34,810 bases of DNA from CAYPZU01 sp964415395 (GCA_964415395.1 CAYPZU010000017.1:1-34810), one strand, 5' to 3'. Positions 22,084-29,933 are shown, numbered from the stretch's first letter. Numbers and translations: made by a program. The notes: generated from the letters alone by a model not told the origin.

Positions 22084-23262
22084 CTAAAGAACAATTCCTG
22101 CAGCCTCTACTTGCTGCCGATGAATCGCATCTTCTGATAAAATGCGTGTGATCTGCCTTTGATCACCAGGCAAGAAAGAGCCTTGCTCCTTAAGAACTTC
22201 CACAATCTCTGCCTCTCGTTTTTTTGCTGCAGAGATAGCCGCAAATCCCCGGTCTTCAACAGAAACCGGGCCATTTCTTAAGAGAAGACGAAGCGATTCC
22301 AGATCTTTTGCTATTCTGACTAGCCTCCCCAAACAGTCTTCCGATAATCGTCCCAGCTCTAACACCTGCTGCAAAATTCCGTGTTCGCTGCCTTTGACAG
22401 CCAGATAAGCCGCCTTAAAACGATCCTCTTCAACTAACTGCGGATTCCCTTGCAGAAGAAAGCGCGCATTTTCATAAACCCCGACTCTTAGTGCTTCCGA
22501 GAGCGCAGCTCCCCGCTCATAAGGCGATAGCGGTCGATTCCTCATAACTTCTTGGAGAAACCTCTGATCATCGACTCGAGCAGCCGCCTTTAAAGCTTCT
22601 GTTAATGTATGCGGGAGAAGTCGGGCTTCTGGTCCAGCTAAAAACTGAACACTTGAAAAACAACGAATCTGAATGGCTTCGACAAGCGCCTGTCCCCAAT
22701 CATCATATGGAACGGGCCAAAACAAATTAAATATCCGCAGAACTTCCGGCATCCCATTTCTTGCCGCAGTTTTGAACAACTCAGCCCAATCTTTCTCAAG
22801 AAGGACATTCTGATGCTGTTGCAGAAGTCCCCGGATTTCTTCAATCGGCGAATTGGCTAGAATCCTTTGCTTTAGTTTGGCTGCTACATCTTTGCTATCG
22901 AGCTCCCTCAGAAAAGCGAAACAGACCCTTTTTTCCCGGCAGAAGAATTTTCTGACGGCGATAAAAATCCGGGTAACTAAAGAGGCAGCCCCCTGGATTT
23001 GTTCCATCGCCAGATTGAGACGATCGATTTCTCTCGATACAGCTCTGAATTGGTCTCTGGTTTGCTGATCCCAAATCTGAACCGACGCAGAAAATTCGAT
23101 TAGTTTTTTAGCCAAAGTATTCGAAGATAGATAGCCGTTATACTGATCTGCGAATAGCAAAGGAGTGCCAAAAAAGGTAATCTTGGTTCTACATCTCTCT
23201 GCGATCGCTTGCAATTCAGGAAGTGAACGGGCGCTTCTTAAAGCAACTGCGATAGAAACCAC
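22084..23262 (-). CDS. divergent ankyrin-like repeat protein 2 (GTG start)
   Basis: The 392-residue protein has an N-terminal domain (1-115) resembling that of the protein at 17907-18491. A run of roughly 30-residue helical repeats follows, of the form GxAxxxAxxxxxxxxxxLLxxxPxLxxEDR, for example RGAALSEALRVGVYENARFL and RGFAAISAAKKREAEIVEVL. These look like ankyrin repeats lacking the usual TPLH and GAD signatures. The only start in range is GTG at 23260-23262, directly behind a run of eight G (on the coding strand) that may serve as ribosome site. It stands in frame with the preceding gene, separated only by one TAG and three codons. Confidence 0.65.
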   Translation of the reverse strand: MVSIAVALRSARSLPELQAIAERCRTKITFFGTPLLFADQYNGYLSSNTLAKKLIEFSASVQIWDQQTRDQFRAVSREIDRLNLAMEQIQGAASLVTRIFIAVRKFFCREKRVCFAFLRELDSKDVAAKLKQRILANSPIEEIRGLLQQHQNVLLEKDWAELFKTAARNGMPEVLRIFNLFWPVPYDDWGQALVEAIQIRCFSSVQFLAGPEARLLPHTLTEALKAAARVDDQRFLQEVMRNRPLSPYERGAALSEALRVGVYENARFLLQGNPQLVEEDRFKAAYLAVKGSEHGILQQVLELGRLSEDCLGRLVRIAKDLESLRLLLRNGPVSVEDRGFAAISAAKKREAEIVEVLKEQGSFLPGDQRQITRILSEDAIHRQQVEAAGIVL

Positions 23263-23264
23263 TG

Positions 23265-23272
23265 CCCCCCCC
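23265..23272 (-). repeat. homopolymer of eight G at a gene junction
   Basis: On the coding (minus) strand eight G residues run from the last base of the TAG stop of ankyrin-like gene 1 to two bases before the GTG start of ankyrin-like gene 2. The position is where slippage would change start-site spacing. Confidence 0.85.
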
Positions 23273-25002
23273 TATAACTCAAGAGCTGCTTCTTGGATTT
23301 GCTGCTCATGAGCACGATGCTCTAAAAGAAACCTTTCCGCTTGAATACGGTGTTCAAGCAATATCGGCCCTTTTTCCAAAATAAGCCTGCGATTAGGAAC
23401 ATTTCCTGCTTTAACAGCCTCGATCACTGCTTCCCCTCTTATTTCCTGATTGACAGGTCGAAAGTCGAGAAGCCTTGTTAAAAGTGCCAGATCCTTTCTT
23501 GCTGCCAACACTACCGCCTGCCCATGGTGCTCATCTGAAACGTCCGGGTTTCCTTCCAACAAATCATTGACCATATCTAGGGAGTCAGACTTTACCGCTT
23601 CTATAACAGCTTTGCCCCGTCCATCAGGATTCGGAGCCTTTCTCAGCAATTCTCTTAAAATGGAGCGAGCTCCTTTTCTAGAGGCCATGATCAGCATAAC
23701 ATCTAATTGCTCTGGGAGAAACCGGACATCTCCAACGCTTAACATCTGGACGCCGACCAAATCCTTCAGTTCCGTACAAATCAGAAGAGCTCCCGACCGA
23801 TCTTCATCAGAGATGAGCCCGTCAGCTAGGCATAAACGGATAGCTGCGTGATTTTTCCGAATAGCTGCTTGAATTACAACAAGGCCTCTATGCTCCACCT
23901 TCAATATCTGAGGATTTTCCCTAAAAAGCCTTTCTGTCCTCGGGAAATCTTGATCGATCAAAGACTGAATAAGCTCATTTCCCAAATCCAAACTATCCTG
24001 ATATTTTAAGATTTCCAAAGTTTCAAATTGAGCTTCGAATCTGGATTTTTGCATCCCCTTCATTCGATCTTGCTGCATCATATGGAGATGGACAGCTTGT
24101 TGGGCGGGCTGTTGCCCCGCATTTGCGCCCTGCAATACAAATGGGGCATTATCAGCTGCAAATTGAAGGGGATTGAATTCAATAGGGGCCCGGTCAAGAG
24201 GTGGACGAACAAGATCTCTTGCAGCTGCTCTGGCAATCATCACACCGCTCGCGCCAACTGATGCCGCGTGGATAGCAACACCAAGGACAATCCCCGCTAA
24301 AGCAGCGATTTCAATCCGCTTGTTAGGCTGAGCCTCTACATCGTAGTTCTCATCGCAAGCGAATTTCACCCTTTTATACGTCGGGGCATAGAGGCCATTT
24401 AGTATCGGCCACCAGCTTTTTCCATAAAGACGGAACCCATGACTCGAATAATCAAGTCCTTCGATTGCCGGATGTCTGTACCGCGCTGAATCATAGACGA
24501 TTCGAACATTAGGGGTAGTGCTGATCCAATTCTTTAATCTTGGATCGGGATCAGTTCCATGACGTACCGGAACATATCCTTCATTAGCCCGAACCAGAAC
24601 GTAACGCCTTCCCTTACTGTCTCTGAGTAGTTTCTCCCTCCCGCAAGAGTCGATGATTTTGAAAATATGAAGAGCTTTGGAGCTTAAATGATTCCAGATT
24701 CGATCCATCGGAGCGAGAACCGAGCGGCGCGACCAACAAGGGAAATAGATGCGAAACACTTTGCCATCTTTATTTGGCGCCTGAACCCACCACCCACTAC
24801 TTGAAAAATAGCCTAACACAACCATTTCTCTCTCAAAGAAAGTCCGCAAAAAAGACTGTTGGGGGGAGATCACCTTTAGAAAAGGTACTCCATCGATTTT
24901 GGCGTCTCTTATTATCCGAGGGAAATCGTCACGAAACACTTCTTTTTCTGTATGACCATTTCCCGAAGTAAACGGTTTTAAATAGACGGCTGGAGCAGTC
25001 AT
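23272..25002 (-). CDS. divergent ankyrin-like repeat protein 1 with central hydrophobic domain
   Basis: From the ATG at 25002 (GGAAGGG just upstream) the protein has 576 residues; the frame extends 49 codons further upstream without a good start. Residues 1-235 are an unassigned domain rich in Tyr, Trp and Arg. Next is a hydrophobic Ala/Gly-rich segment of about 28 residues (IEIAALAGIVLGVAIHAASV...) that may be a membrane hairpin. A Gln-rich linker with HLHMMQQDRMKG follows. The last 230 residues are about 30-residue helical repeats like those of the next gene (GRGKAVIEAVKSDSLDMVND, IRGEAVIEAVKAGNVPNRRL). No enzyme motif was seen. An effector or inclusion-membrane role is inferred from architecture only. 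Confidence 0.65.
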   Translation of the reverse strand: MTAPAVYLKPFTSGNGHTEKEVFRDDFPRIIRDAKIDGVPFLKVISPQQSFLRTFFEREMVVLGYFSSSGWWVQAPNKDGKVFRIYFPCWSRRSVLAPMDRIWNHLSSKALHIFKIIDSCGREKLLRDSKGRRYVLVRANEGYVPVRHGTDPDPRLKNWISTTPNVRIVYDSARYRHPAIEGLDYSSHGFRLYGKSWWPILNGLYAPTYKRVKFACDENYDVEAQPNKRIEIAALAGIVLGVAIHAASVGASGVMIARAAARDLVRPPLDRAPIEFNPLQFAADNAPFVLQGANAGQQPAQQAVHLHMMQQDRMKGMQKSRFEAQFETLEILKYQDSLDLGNELIQSLIDQDFPRTERLFRENPQILKVEHRGLVVIQAAIRKNHAAIRLCLADGLISDEDRSGALLICTELKDLVGVQMLSVGDVRFLPEQLDVMLIMASRKGARSILRELLRKAPNPDGRGKAVIEAVKSDSLDMVNDLLEGNPDVSDEHHGQAVVLAARKDLALLTRLLDFRPVNQEIRGEAVIEAVKAGNVPNRRLILEKGPILLEHRIQAERFLLEHRAHEQQIQEAALEL

Positions 25003-25030
25003 CGCCCTTCCATTAAAAATTCGCCGCCAA

Positions 25031-25059
25031 CTTATAAAGATTGAGTAGATTTTCGTGAA
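25031..25059 (-). promoter_or_regulatory. possible promoter of the ankyrin-like operon
   Basis: On the minus strand TTCACG (25054-25059) and TATAAG (25031-25036) are 17 bases apart in the short gap between dtd and ankyrin-like gene 1. Both boxes are imperfect. Confidence 0.35.
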
Positions 25060-25078
25060 CAAAAAAAATTTTACGAGG

Positions 25079-25522
25079 TTAGGATTTGGAATCGATGAGG
25101 AAGGTGACGGGGCCGTCGTTGAGAAGAGATACTTGCATATTGGCTCCAAAGGAGCCGGTGGCGACAGAGAGATTCGATTTGCGCACTTCGGCGACGAAGT
25201 GGTTGTAGAGAGGCTCCGCGAGAGCGGGCGGCGCGGCGGGAGTGAAGGAGGGACGGCGCCCTTCAGAGCAGTCGGCGTAGAGCGTGAACTGCGAAACGAT
25301 GAGGATCGATCCGCGGGTGTCGAGAAGCGACAGGTTCATCTTTTGCTCGGCATCGTGGAACATCCGCAGGTTGAGAAGTTTCGAGGCGAGATAGGTCGAT
25401 TGCGCGGAGGCGTCGGTATGGGTGATCCCGAGAAAGACGAGGGCGCCAGCGCCGATCGAGCCAATCGTTTTCCCCTCGACGTCGACTTGCGCTTGCTTGA
25501 CGCGCTGAATCAGGAGGCGCAT
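25079..25522 (-). CDS. dtd: D-aminoacyl-tRNA deacylase
   Basis: Dtd hydrolyses D-amino acids (and glycine) wrongly attached to tRNA, a cytoplasmic proofreading step. The 147-residue protein shows the whole family pattern: MRLLIQRVKQAQVDVEG at the start, LLNLRMFHDAEQKMNLSL, the active-site block SQFTLYADCSEGRRPSF and the C-terminal NDGPVTFLID. In Dtd the SQ(F)TL and NxGPVT motifs line the tRNA 3'-end pocket. The ATG shares one base with the TGA of pckA, so translation is coupled. The pairing with pckA has no obvious functional meaning. Confidence 0.95.
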   Translation of the reverse strand: MRLLIQRVKQAQVDVEGKTIGSIGAGALVFLGITHTDASAQSTYLASKLLNLRMFHDAEQKMNLSLLDTRGSILIVSQFTLYADCSEGRRPSFTPAAPPALAEPLYNHFVAEVRKSNLSVATGSFGANMQVSLLNDGPVTFLIDSKS

Positions 25523-27318
25523 CAGGAATCCTTAAGGCGATGGCGGAGGCTTTCGAGTTCATCGAGAAGCGGCTGGGGCATATGGGAGCCGAAAAGGGTG
25601 AAGTAGGAAGCGAGTTCATCCGCTTCTTTCAGCCAGGCTTGGCAGTCGATTGCGAGCAGCTTTTCCAGGTCGATCGAAGAGAGGCCGGAGAGATCGAGCT
25701 GCGTGGGAAGATAGCCGATCGGCGTCTTTTGAGCGGGAGCTTCGTTCGAAGTGCGCTCGAAAATCCACTTGAGGATCCGGCAGTTCTCGCCAAAGCCGGG
25801 CCAGAGGAATTTGCCCGCAGCGTCTTTATTGAACCAGTTGACGTAGTAGATCCGCGGAAGCCGCGAAGAGAGTTTGCCCATCTCAAGCCAGTGGGCGAAA
25901 TAATCTCCCATGTTGTAGCCGCAGAACGGGAGCATGGCGAACGGATCGTGGCGCAGCTTGCCGGTTTCGCCTTTGGCCGCGGCGGTCGTCTCGGAGGAGA
26001 CGCTCGCGCCTAAAAAGACGCCGTGCTGCCAGTTGAACGACTCGAACACAAGCGGAATGACGGATGATCTGCGTCCTCCGAAAATAATTGCGGAGATGGG
26101 GACGCCCTTCGGATCTTCCGCAGACGGATCGTACATCGGGTTCTGCTTGGCGGCAACCGTGAAGCGGGAATTCGGGTGCGCGGCCGGCTTGCCCGATTGG
26201 GGATCCCAGGGAGTTCCAAGCCACGAGATCAACCCTGGAGGGGGTGGACCGTCGATATTTTCCCACCAAACGTCCTTTTCAGCCGTCAGCGCGACGTTTG
26301 TGAAGAGCGCGTCGTGGGCGATCGTTTTCATGGCGTTGGGATTTGTCTTGGGCGAGGTGCCCGGGGCGACGCCGAAATAGCCGGCTTCGGGGTTGATCGC
26401 ATAGAGCCTGCCGTCCGCGCCGAAGCGCATCCAGGCGATATCGTCTCCCACGCATTCTACTTTCCAGCCGGGAAGAGTGGGGGTCATCATGGCCAGATTC
26501 GTCGTGCCGCAGGCGCTCGGGAACGCGGCGGCGATGTATTTCTTTTCCCCTTTCGGATTGGTGATGCCGAGAATGAGCATATGCTCGGCAAGCCATTTTT
26601 CATCGCGGCCCATGGCCGAAGCGATCCGCAGCGCGAAGCACTTCTTGCCCAGGAGCGCGTTGCCGCCGTAGCCGCTTCCGAAAGACCAGATCGACCGCTC
26701 TTCGGGGAAATGGACGATGTACCTTTTTTCGGGATTGCAGGGCCACGGAACGTCTTTCTGCCCTTCTTTGAGCGGCGCGCCGACCGAATGGAGTCCCGGA
26801 ATGAACGGCTCATGGCCCAAATGATCGAGGGCGGGTTTTCCCATCCGGGTCATGAGGTGCATGTTCAGGACGACGTAGGGCGAATCGGTGATCTCGACGC
26901 CGACCCGCGAAAGACCGGAACTTAAAGGGCCCATGCAATATGGAACGGCATACATCGTCCGCCCCTCCATGCATCCCTGGAAAAGAGCTTTGAGCCGCTG
27001 CCGCATCTCCTCTGGATCGAGCCAGTTGTTCGTAGGTCCGGCGTCTTCTTTCCGCTTGGAGCAGATGAAGGTATTTTCCTCGACCCGGGCGACGTCGTCG
27101 GGATGGGAATGGCACCAAAAACTGCGCGGCCGCTTATTTGGGTTGAGGGGAACCAGAGTTCCAGCCTGAACCAAAGCTGCTGCGATCCGGTCGTATTCTT
27201 CCTGCGAGCCGTCGCACAGGTGGATCCGCGCAGGACGGCAGAGAGCATTCGCCTCCCCGATCCATTCGATCAGGCGGCGATTCGAGGTCCAGCGGTCCAA
27301 AGGCACATTTGTTTGCAT
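25522..27318 (-). CDS. pckA: phosphoenolpyruvate carboxykinase (GTP), with altered P-loop
   Basis: GTP-dependent PEPCK interconverts oxaloacetate and PEP, the entry to gluconeogenesis; in Chlamydia the gene also lies near mreB. From the ATG at 27318 (a TTG three codons earlier is less likely) the protein has 598 residues, a normal length. Family elements present include SHPDDVARVE (PEP-binding Arg), SGYGGNALLGKKCFALRI (metal Lys), AEHMLILG (metal His), VGDDIAWM (metal Asp), NSRFTVAA (Arg) and the reactive Cys in the P-loop. The P-loop reads FPSACGTTNLAM, whereas the family has ACGKTN: the nucleotide-binding Lys is Thr at 26503-26505. One base change would explain it. The enzyme could be inactive or differently tuned, or the base may be a sequencing error. 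Confidence 0.95.
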   Translation of the reverse strand: MQTNVPLDRWTSNRRLIEWIGEANALCRPARIHLCDGSQEEYDRIAAALVQAGTLVPLNPNKRPRSFWCHSHPDDVARVEENTFICSKRKEDAGPTNNWLDPEEMRQRLKALFQGCMEGRTMYAVPYCMGPLSSGLSRVGVEITDSPYVVLNMHLMTRMGKPALDHLGHEPFIPGLHSVGAPLKEGQKDVPWPCNPEKRYIVHFPEERSIWSFGSGYGGNALLGKKCFALRIASAMGRDEKWLAEHMLILGITNPKGEKKYIAAAFPSACGTTNLAMMTPTLPGWKVECVGDDIAWMRFGADGRLYAINPEAGYFGVAPGTSPKTNPNAMKTIAHDALFTNVALTAEKDVWWENIDGPPPPGLISWLGTPWDPQSGKPAAHPNSRFTVAAKQNPMYDPSAEDPKGVPISAIIFGGRRSSVIPLVFESFNWQHGVFLGASVSSETTAAAKGETGKLRHDPFAMLPFCGYNMGDYFAHWLEMGKLSSRLPRIYYVNWFNKDAAGKFLWPGFGENCRILKWIFERTSNEAPAQKTPIGYLPTQLDLSGLSSIDLEKLLAIDCQAWLKEADELASYFTLFGSHMPQPLLDELESLRHRLKDS

Positions 27319-27383
27319 GTGAAACAATCATAGTGCATTTCGATATTTCTAGAAAATAAGGCAGAGAGATATCCTTTTTTGCT

Positions 27384-28310
27384 ATGAAGACGGCGCTGAG
27401 CGTACAGAAACTGAAAAAGGTCTACGGGAAAAAGAAGCCGTTTGTAGCGGTCGACGAGATCTCGTTTGAATTGAAAAAAGGGGAGATTCTGGGCCTCCTC
27501 GGCCCGAACGGATCGGGAAAGACGACGACCATCCAGATGCTTCTCGGCATCCTGACGCCCACCTCGGGAGGGATCTTCTACTTCGGAAAAGACTTTGAAA
27601 AAAGCCGCTCCGAAATCCTCCAGAAAGTCTCGTTTGCCAGCACCTACACCAGTCTGCCCTACCTGCTCACGATCGAGGAAAATTTAAGCTTTTTCGGCCA
27701 TCTTTACGGCGTAGAGAAGATCGAAGAAAAGTCGGCCCCCCTTCTTGAGCGGTTCGGCATTTGGGACAAGCGGAAGAAGCCCGTCTCTTCGCTTTCTGCG
27801 GGGCAGATCACAAGGCTTATGCTCGTCAAAGCGTTCTTCACCGACCCTGACGTGGTGCTCCTCGACGAACCGACCGCCTCTCTCGATCCCGACGTGTCGC
27901 TCGACGTCTGCAAATTTCTGCTTGAAGAACGGGAGAAACGGGGTCTCTCGATCCTCTTCACCTCCCACAAAATGGAAGAGGTGATGGAACTGTGCGACCG
28001 GACCATCTTTCTGAAAGAAGGAAAAATCATCGCAGACGACCTGCCGAAGAATCTGGCCCGAAAAATCTCCTCCTTCGAGCTGCAGCTTACGATCGCCGAC
28101 GGAATGAAAAGAATCTCTGCGCTCGCTGAAAAGTTGGGATATCCCTTTGAGGTCGATCACCGCGTCATCAAAGTGAAACTGGAAGAGAAAGAGATCCCCG
28201 CTTTCTTGAATCAATTGATGCAGGACGGGATCGTCTATGCTGGAATCCGGATCCAGGAGCCTTCGCTCGACGACTATTTCCGGCAAATCGCGGAGAGAAA
28301 GAAAAAATGA
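27384..28310 (+). CDS. ABC transporter ATP-binding protein (ABC-2 exporter type)
   Basis: This 308-residue ATPase has Walker A GPNGSGKTT (about 41-49), a Q-loop region, the signature LSAGQ, Walker B VVLLDEPTASLDP and the switch His in FTSHKMEE. A C-terminal extension of about 90 residues with a small mixed domain (KISSFELQLTIADG...) is typical of CcmA-type ATPases that pair with ABC-2 permeases for drug, lipid or polysaccharide export. It overlaps the permease gene by 4 bases. The ribosome site is poor. The pair points away from pckA and interrupts the pckA-mreB neighbourhood known from Chlamydia. Confidence 0.92.
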   Translation: MKTALSVQKLKKVYGKKKPFVAVDEISFELKKGEILGLLGPNGSGKTTTIQMLLGILTPTSGGIFYFGKDFEKSRSEILQKVSFASTYTSLPYLLTIEENLSFFGHLYGVEKIEEKSAPLLERFGIWDKRKKPVSSLSAGQITRLMLVKAFFTDPDVVLLDEPTASLDPDVSLDVCKFLLEEREKRGLSILFTSHKMEEVMELCDRTIFLKEGKIIADDLPKNLARKISSFELQLTIADGMKRISALAEKLGYPFEVDHRVIKVKLEEKEIPAFLNQLMQDGIVYAGIRIQEPSLDDYFRQIAERKKK

Positions 28311-29089
28311 AGTGGCATCGCATCTACGGGGTGTTTCTCCGCTATCTCTACGTGCTGAAAAAAGGGCTTCTTTCCCTCTCCGATCTCTTCTATTGGCCCC
28401 TCGTCGACATCCTCCTCTGGGGACTCACCTCCGTCTGGATCCAGTCCCACAGCACGGTCGACAACCTGCCGCTGATGCTGATGACAGGCCTTATTTTCTG
28501 GCAGGTCGCCTGGCGCGGGTCGATCGACATCTCTTCGAATCTGCTGCAGGAGTTTTGGCATCGGAATCTCTCGAATCTCTTTTCGACGCCGCTCAAGATC
28601 TCTGAATGGATCGCAGGATTGATCCTTCTCTGCCTCTGCAAACTCATCGTAACCATTTGCTTCGGCGGGCTCGTCGTCTACATCCTCTATTCGCTGAACG
28701 TCTTCCAGCTCGGCTGGGCCTTCCTCCCCTTCGCCGCGCTCCTGCTCGTCTTCGGGTGGACCCTCTCGTTCCTCTCTTCGAGCGCCATCATTATCTGGGG
28801 CCACCGGATCGAGATGATCGCCTGGATGATCGCCTATGTGTTCGCCCCATTCAGCGCGGTATTCTACCCGATCGACGTTCTTCCCGCGTGGGCCCAGACG
28901 ATTTCGTGGTGTCTGCCCACGACCTACATTTTCGAGGGAATGCGCTCCATCCTCGCCACAGGGGCTTTCCCCGTCCATTACTTTTGGGCGAGCCTCGCTC
29001 TCAACATCCTCTACCTCGCCGGATCGATCTACCTTTTCTTCGCCGCCTTCGAGCACAGCCGCTCCAAAGGCCTCGGCAGACTTGAATAA
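28307..29089 (+). CDS. ABC-2 type transporter permease
   Basis: This 260-residue integral membrane protein has six predicted helices (about residues 20-45, 53-70, 104-128, 133-160, 166-180 and 225-247). The layout is that of ABC-2 permeases such as NodJ, KpsM and drug exporters. It starts within the end of the ATPase gene (ATGA overlap), so the two form one exporter as a dimer of each. The substrate cannot be inferred. Four bases separate its stop from the stop of the convergent PEGA lipoprotein gene, and its terminator lies inside that gene. Confidence 0.88.
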   Translation: MKWHRIYGVFLRYLYVLKKGLLSLSDLFYWPLVDILLWGLTSVWIQSHSTVDNLPLMLMTGLIFWQVAWRGSIDISSNLLQEFWHRNLSNLFSTPLKISEWIAGLILLCLCKLIVTICFGGLVVYILYSLNVFQLGWAFLPFAALLLVFGWTLSFLSSSAIIIWGHRIEMIAWMIAYVFAPFSAVFYPIDVLPAWAQTISWCLPTTYIFEGMRSILATGAFPVHYFWASLALNILYLAGSIYLFFAAFEHSRSKGLGRLE

Positions 29090-29093
29090 AACC

Positions 29094-29552
29094 TTATCTG
29101 GCAGCAACCAGGCTGCCGATTTTTTCCCAGGAAGGATCTGCCTGGAGAACGACTGCTACATACGAGTCTTCCGTCTTGCTGGAATAGGCGACGTTTTGCT
29201 CTAGCCGCATATTCGCCTGCTCCGGAGTCAGTTTATAAATGCTCCCTGAAATCGCATCGACGGCAAGACCGATGAAGTGTCCGAAAATGATGTTTCCAAA
29301 CACCCACTCGTTGAGTTCTTTATTCAAGACCATCTCGCACGGCTGATACCCTTCCAGCTCGACGCGCACGACATGGCTTTTATCCCGTTTCATATTCACG
29401 GAAATCGGGCTTGCGCCAACGTAAATCCCGTCGACCCAGACGTTCGCATTCGATGGTGTGCTGTTGATGCTGATGGTCTGCGTCGTTCCCGTCATAATGG
29501 TCGCGCATCCTGAAAGAAGAAAACAAAAAGGAGCAAATTTAACGTTTTTCAT
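29094..29552 (-). CDS. PEGA-domain lipoprotein
   Basis: The 152-residue protein begins MKNVKFAPFCFLLSGC, a short signal sequence ending in a clean lipobox (LSGC), so it should be lipid-anchored in the envelope. Right after it comes a PEGA-like domain, a small beta-sandwich: QTISINSTPSNANVWVDGIY, GASPISV, HVVRVELEGYQP. A hydrophobic segment (FGNIIFGHFIGLAVDAISG) follows, resembling the glycine-zipper tail of related lipoproteins. PEGA domains are structural or binding modules of surface proteins; no enzyme function is implied. Upstream ATG and TTG codons in frame (29561, 29567) would lengthen the signal sequence and are less likely. Confidence 0.8.
   Translation of the reverse strand: MKNVKFAPFCFLLSGCATIMTGTTQTISINSTPSNANVWVDGIYVGASPISVNMKRDKSHVVRVELEGYQPCEMVLNKELNEWVFGNIIFGHFIGLAVDAISGSIYKLTPEQANMRLEQNVAYSSKTEDSYVAVVLQADPSWEKIGSLVAAR
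29100..29126 (+). terminator. rho-independent terminator of the ABC exporter operon
   Basis: A 6-bp GC-rich stem GGCAGC/GCTGCC (29100-29105 with 29112-29117), loop of 6, is followed by GA and six T. It lies 11 bases after the permease stop, within the final codons of the convergent lipoprotein gene. Confidence 0.65.
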
Positions 29553-29632
29553 ATAATCCATAATCAAAAGACATAGATTATAAAGAACGACAACCTAAAT
29601 CAAAACTCAAATTAATTTATATTAATCGATTA

Positions 29633-29647
29633 TCGAAGGCGCAGCCA
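29633..29647. repeat. 15-bp direct repeat, left copy
   Basis: TCGAAGGCGCAGCCA at 29633-29647 recurs exactly at 29913-29927, so the two copies bracket the giant palindrome. They are longer than a usual target-site duplication and may be parts of a larger compound repeat. Confidence 0.75.
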
Positions 29648-29712
29648 CAATCCCGGCTGAGCGAGCCAAAGAGAAATCGAAGCTTTGCGTCTCGACCGAG
29701 CGACACCAACGA

Positions 29713-29871
29713 ACCTATCTTAGTAAAGATTTTCGATGAGATTTGAGATGCTTTTTGAGCAGATTTTCGAAGTGAAGGAGGCGGCATACCCAAAGGGTAG
29801 ACGCCGAATTGAGCAAGAAAATGTGCCAAAAAGCGCTCAAAGATCGCGGAATCAGATTTATTAAGATAGGT
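29713..29871. repeat. 159-bp giant imperfect palindrome (MITE/REP-like element)
   Basis: The ends are 15-base inverted repeats with one mismatch (from ACCTATCTTA at 29713 to the matching TAAGATAGGT ending at 29871). The similarity continues inward: TTTGAGATGCTTTTTGAGCA in the left arm matches TTTGAGCGCTTTTTGGCACA read from the right arm. The centre (29787-29799) is the palindrome TACCCAAAGGGTA within GGCGGCA...GACGCC. The whole element can fold into one long hairpin. It has no coding capacity. Confidence 0.75.
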
Positions 29872-29912
29872 TCATAGCTTGAAGAGCAAGGGGAGCGAGG
29901 AGAGTCGATTTG

Positions 29913-29927
29913 TCGAAGGCGCAGCCA
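29913..29927. repeat. 15-bp direct repeat, right copy
   Basis: Exact copy of 29633-29647, located just before the stop of mreB, on the far side of the palindrome. Confidence 0.75.
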
Positions 29928-29933
29928 GTCGGC

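Larger units (their letters stand above)
29568..29933. other. gene-free stretch dominated by a giant palindrome
   Basis: These 366 bases between the lipoprotein gene and the 3' end of mreB contain no convincing gene. The centre is a 159-bp imperfect palindrome (separate entry), flanked by two copies of a 15-base sequence. The AT-rich part at 29568-29632 may carry the lipoprotein promoter. Confidence 0.7.

Noticed and set aside
25003..25149. N-terminal 49 residues of the long frame of ankyrin-like gene 1
   Set aside because: This part overlaps the 3' end of dtd and has no good ribosome site, while the ATG at 25002 has GGAAGGG upstream.
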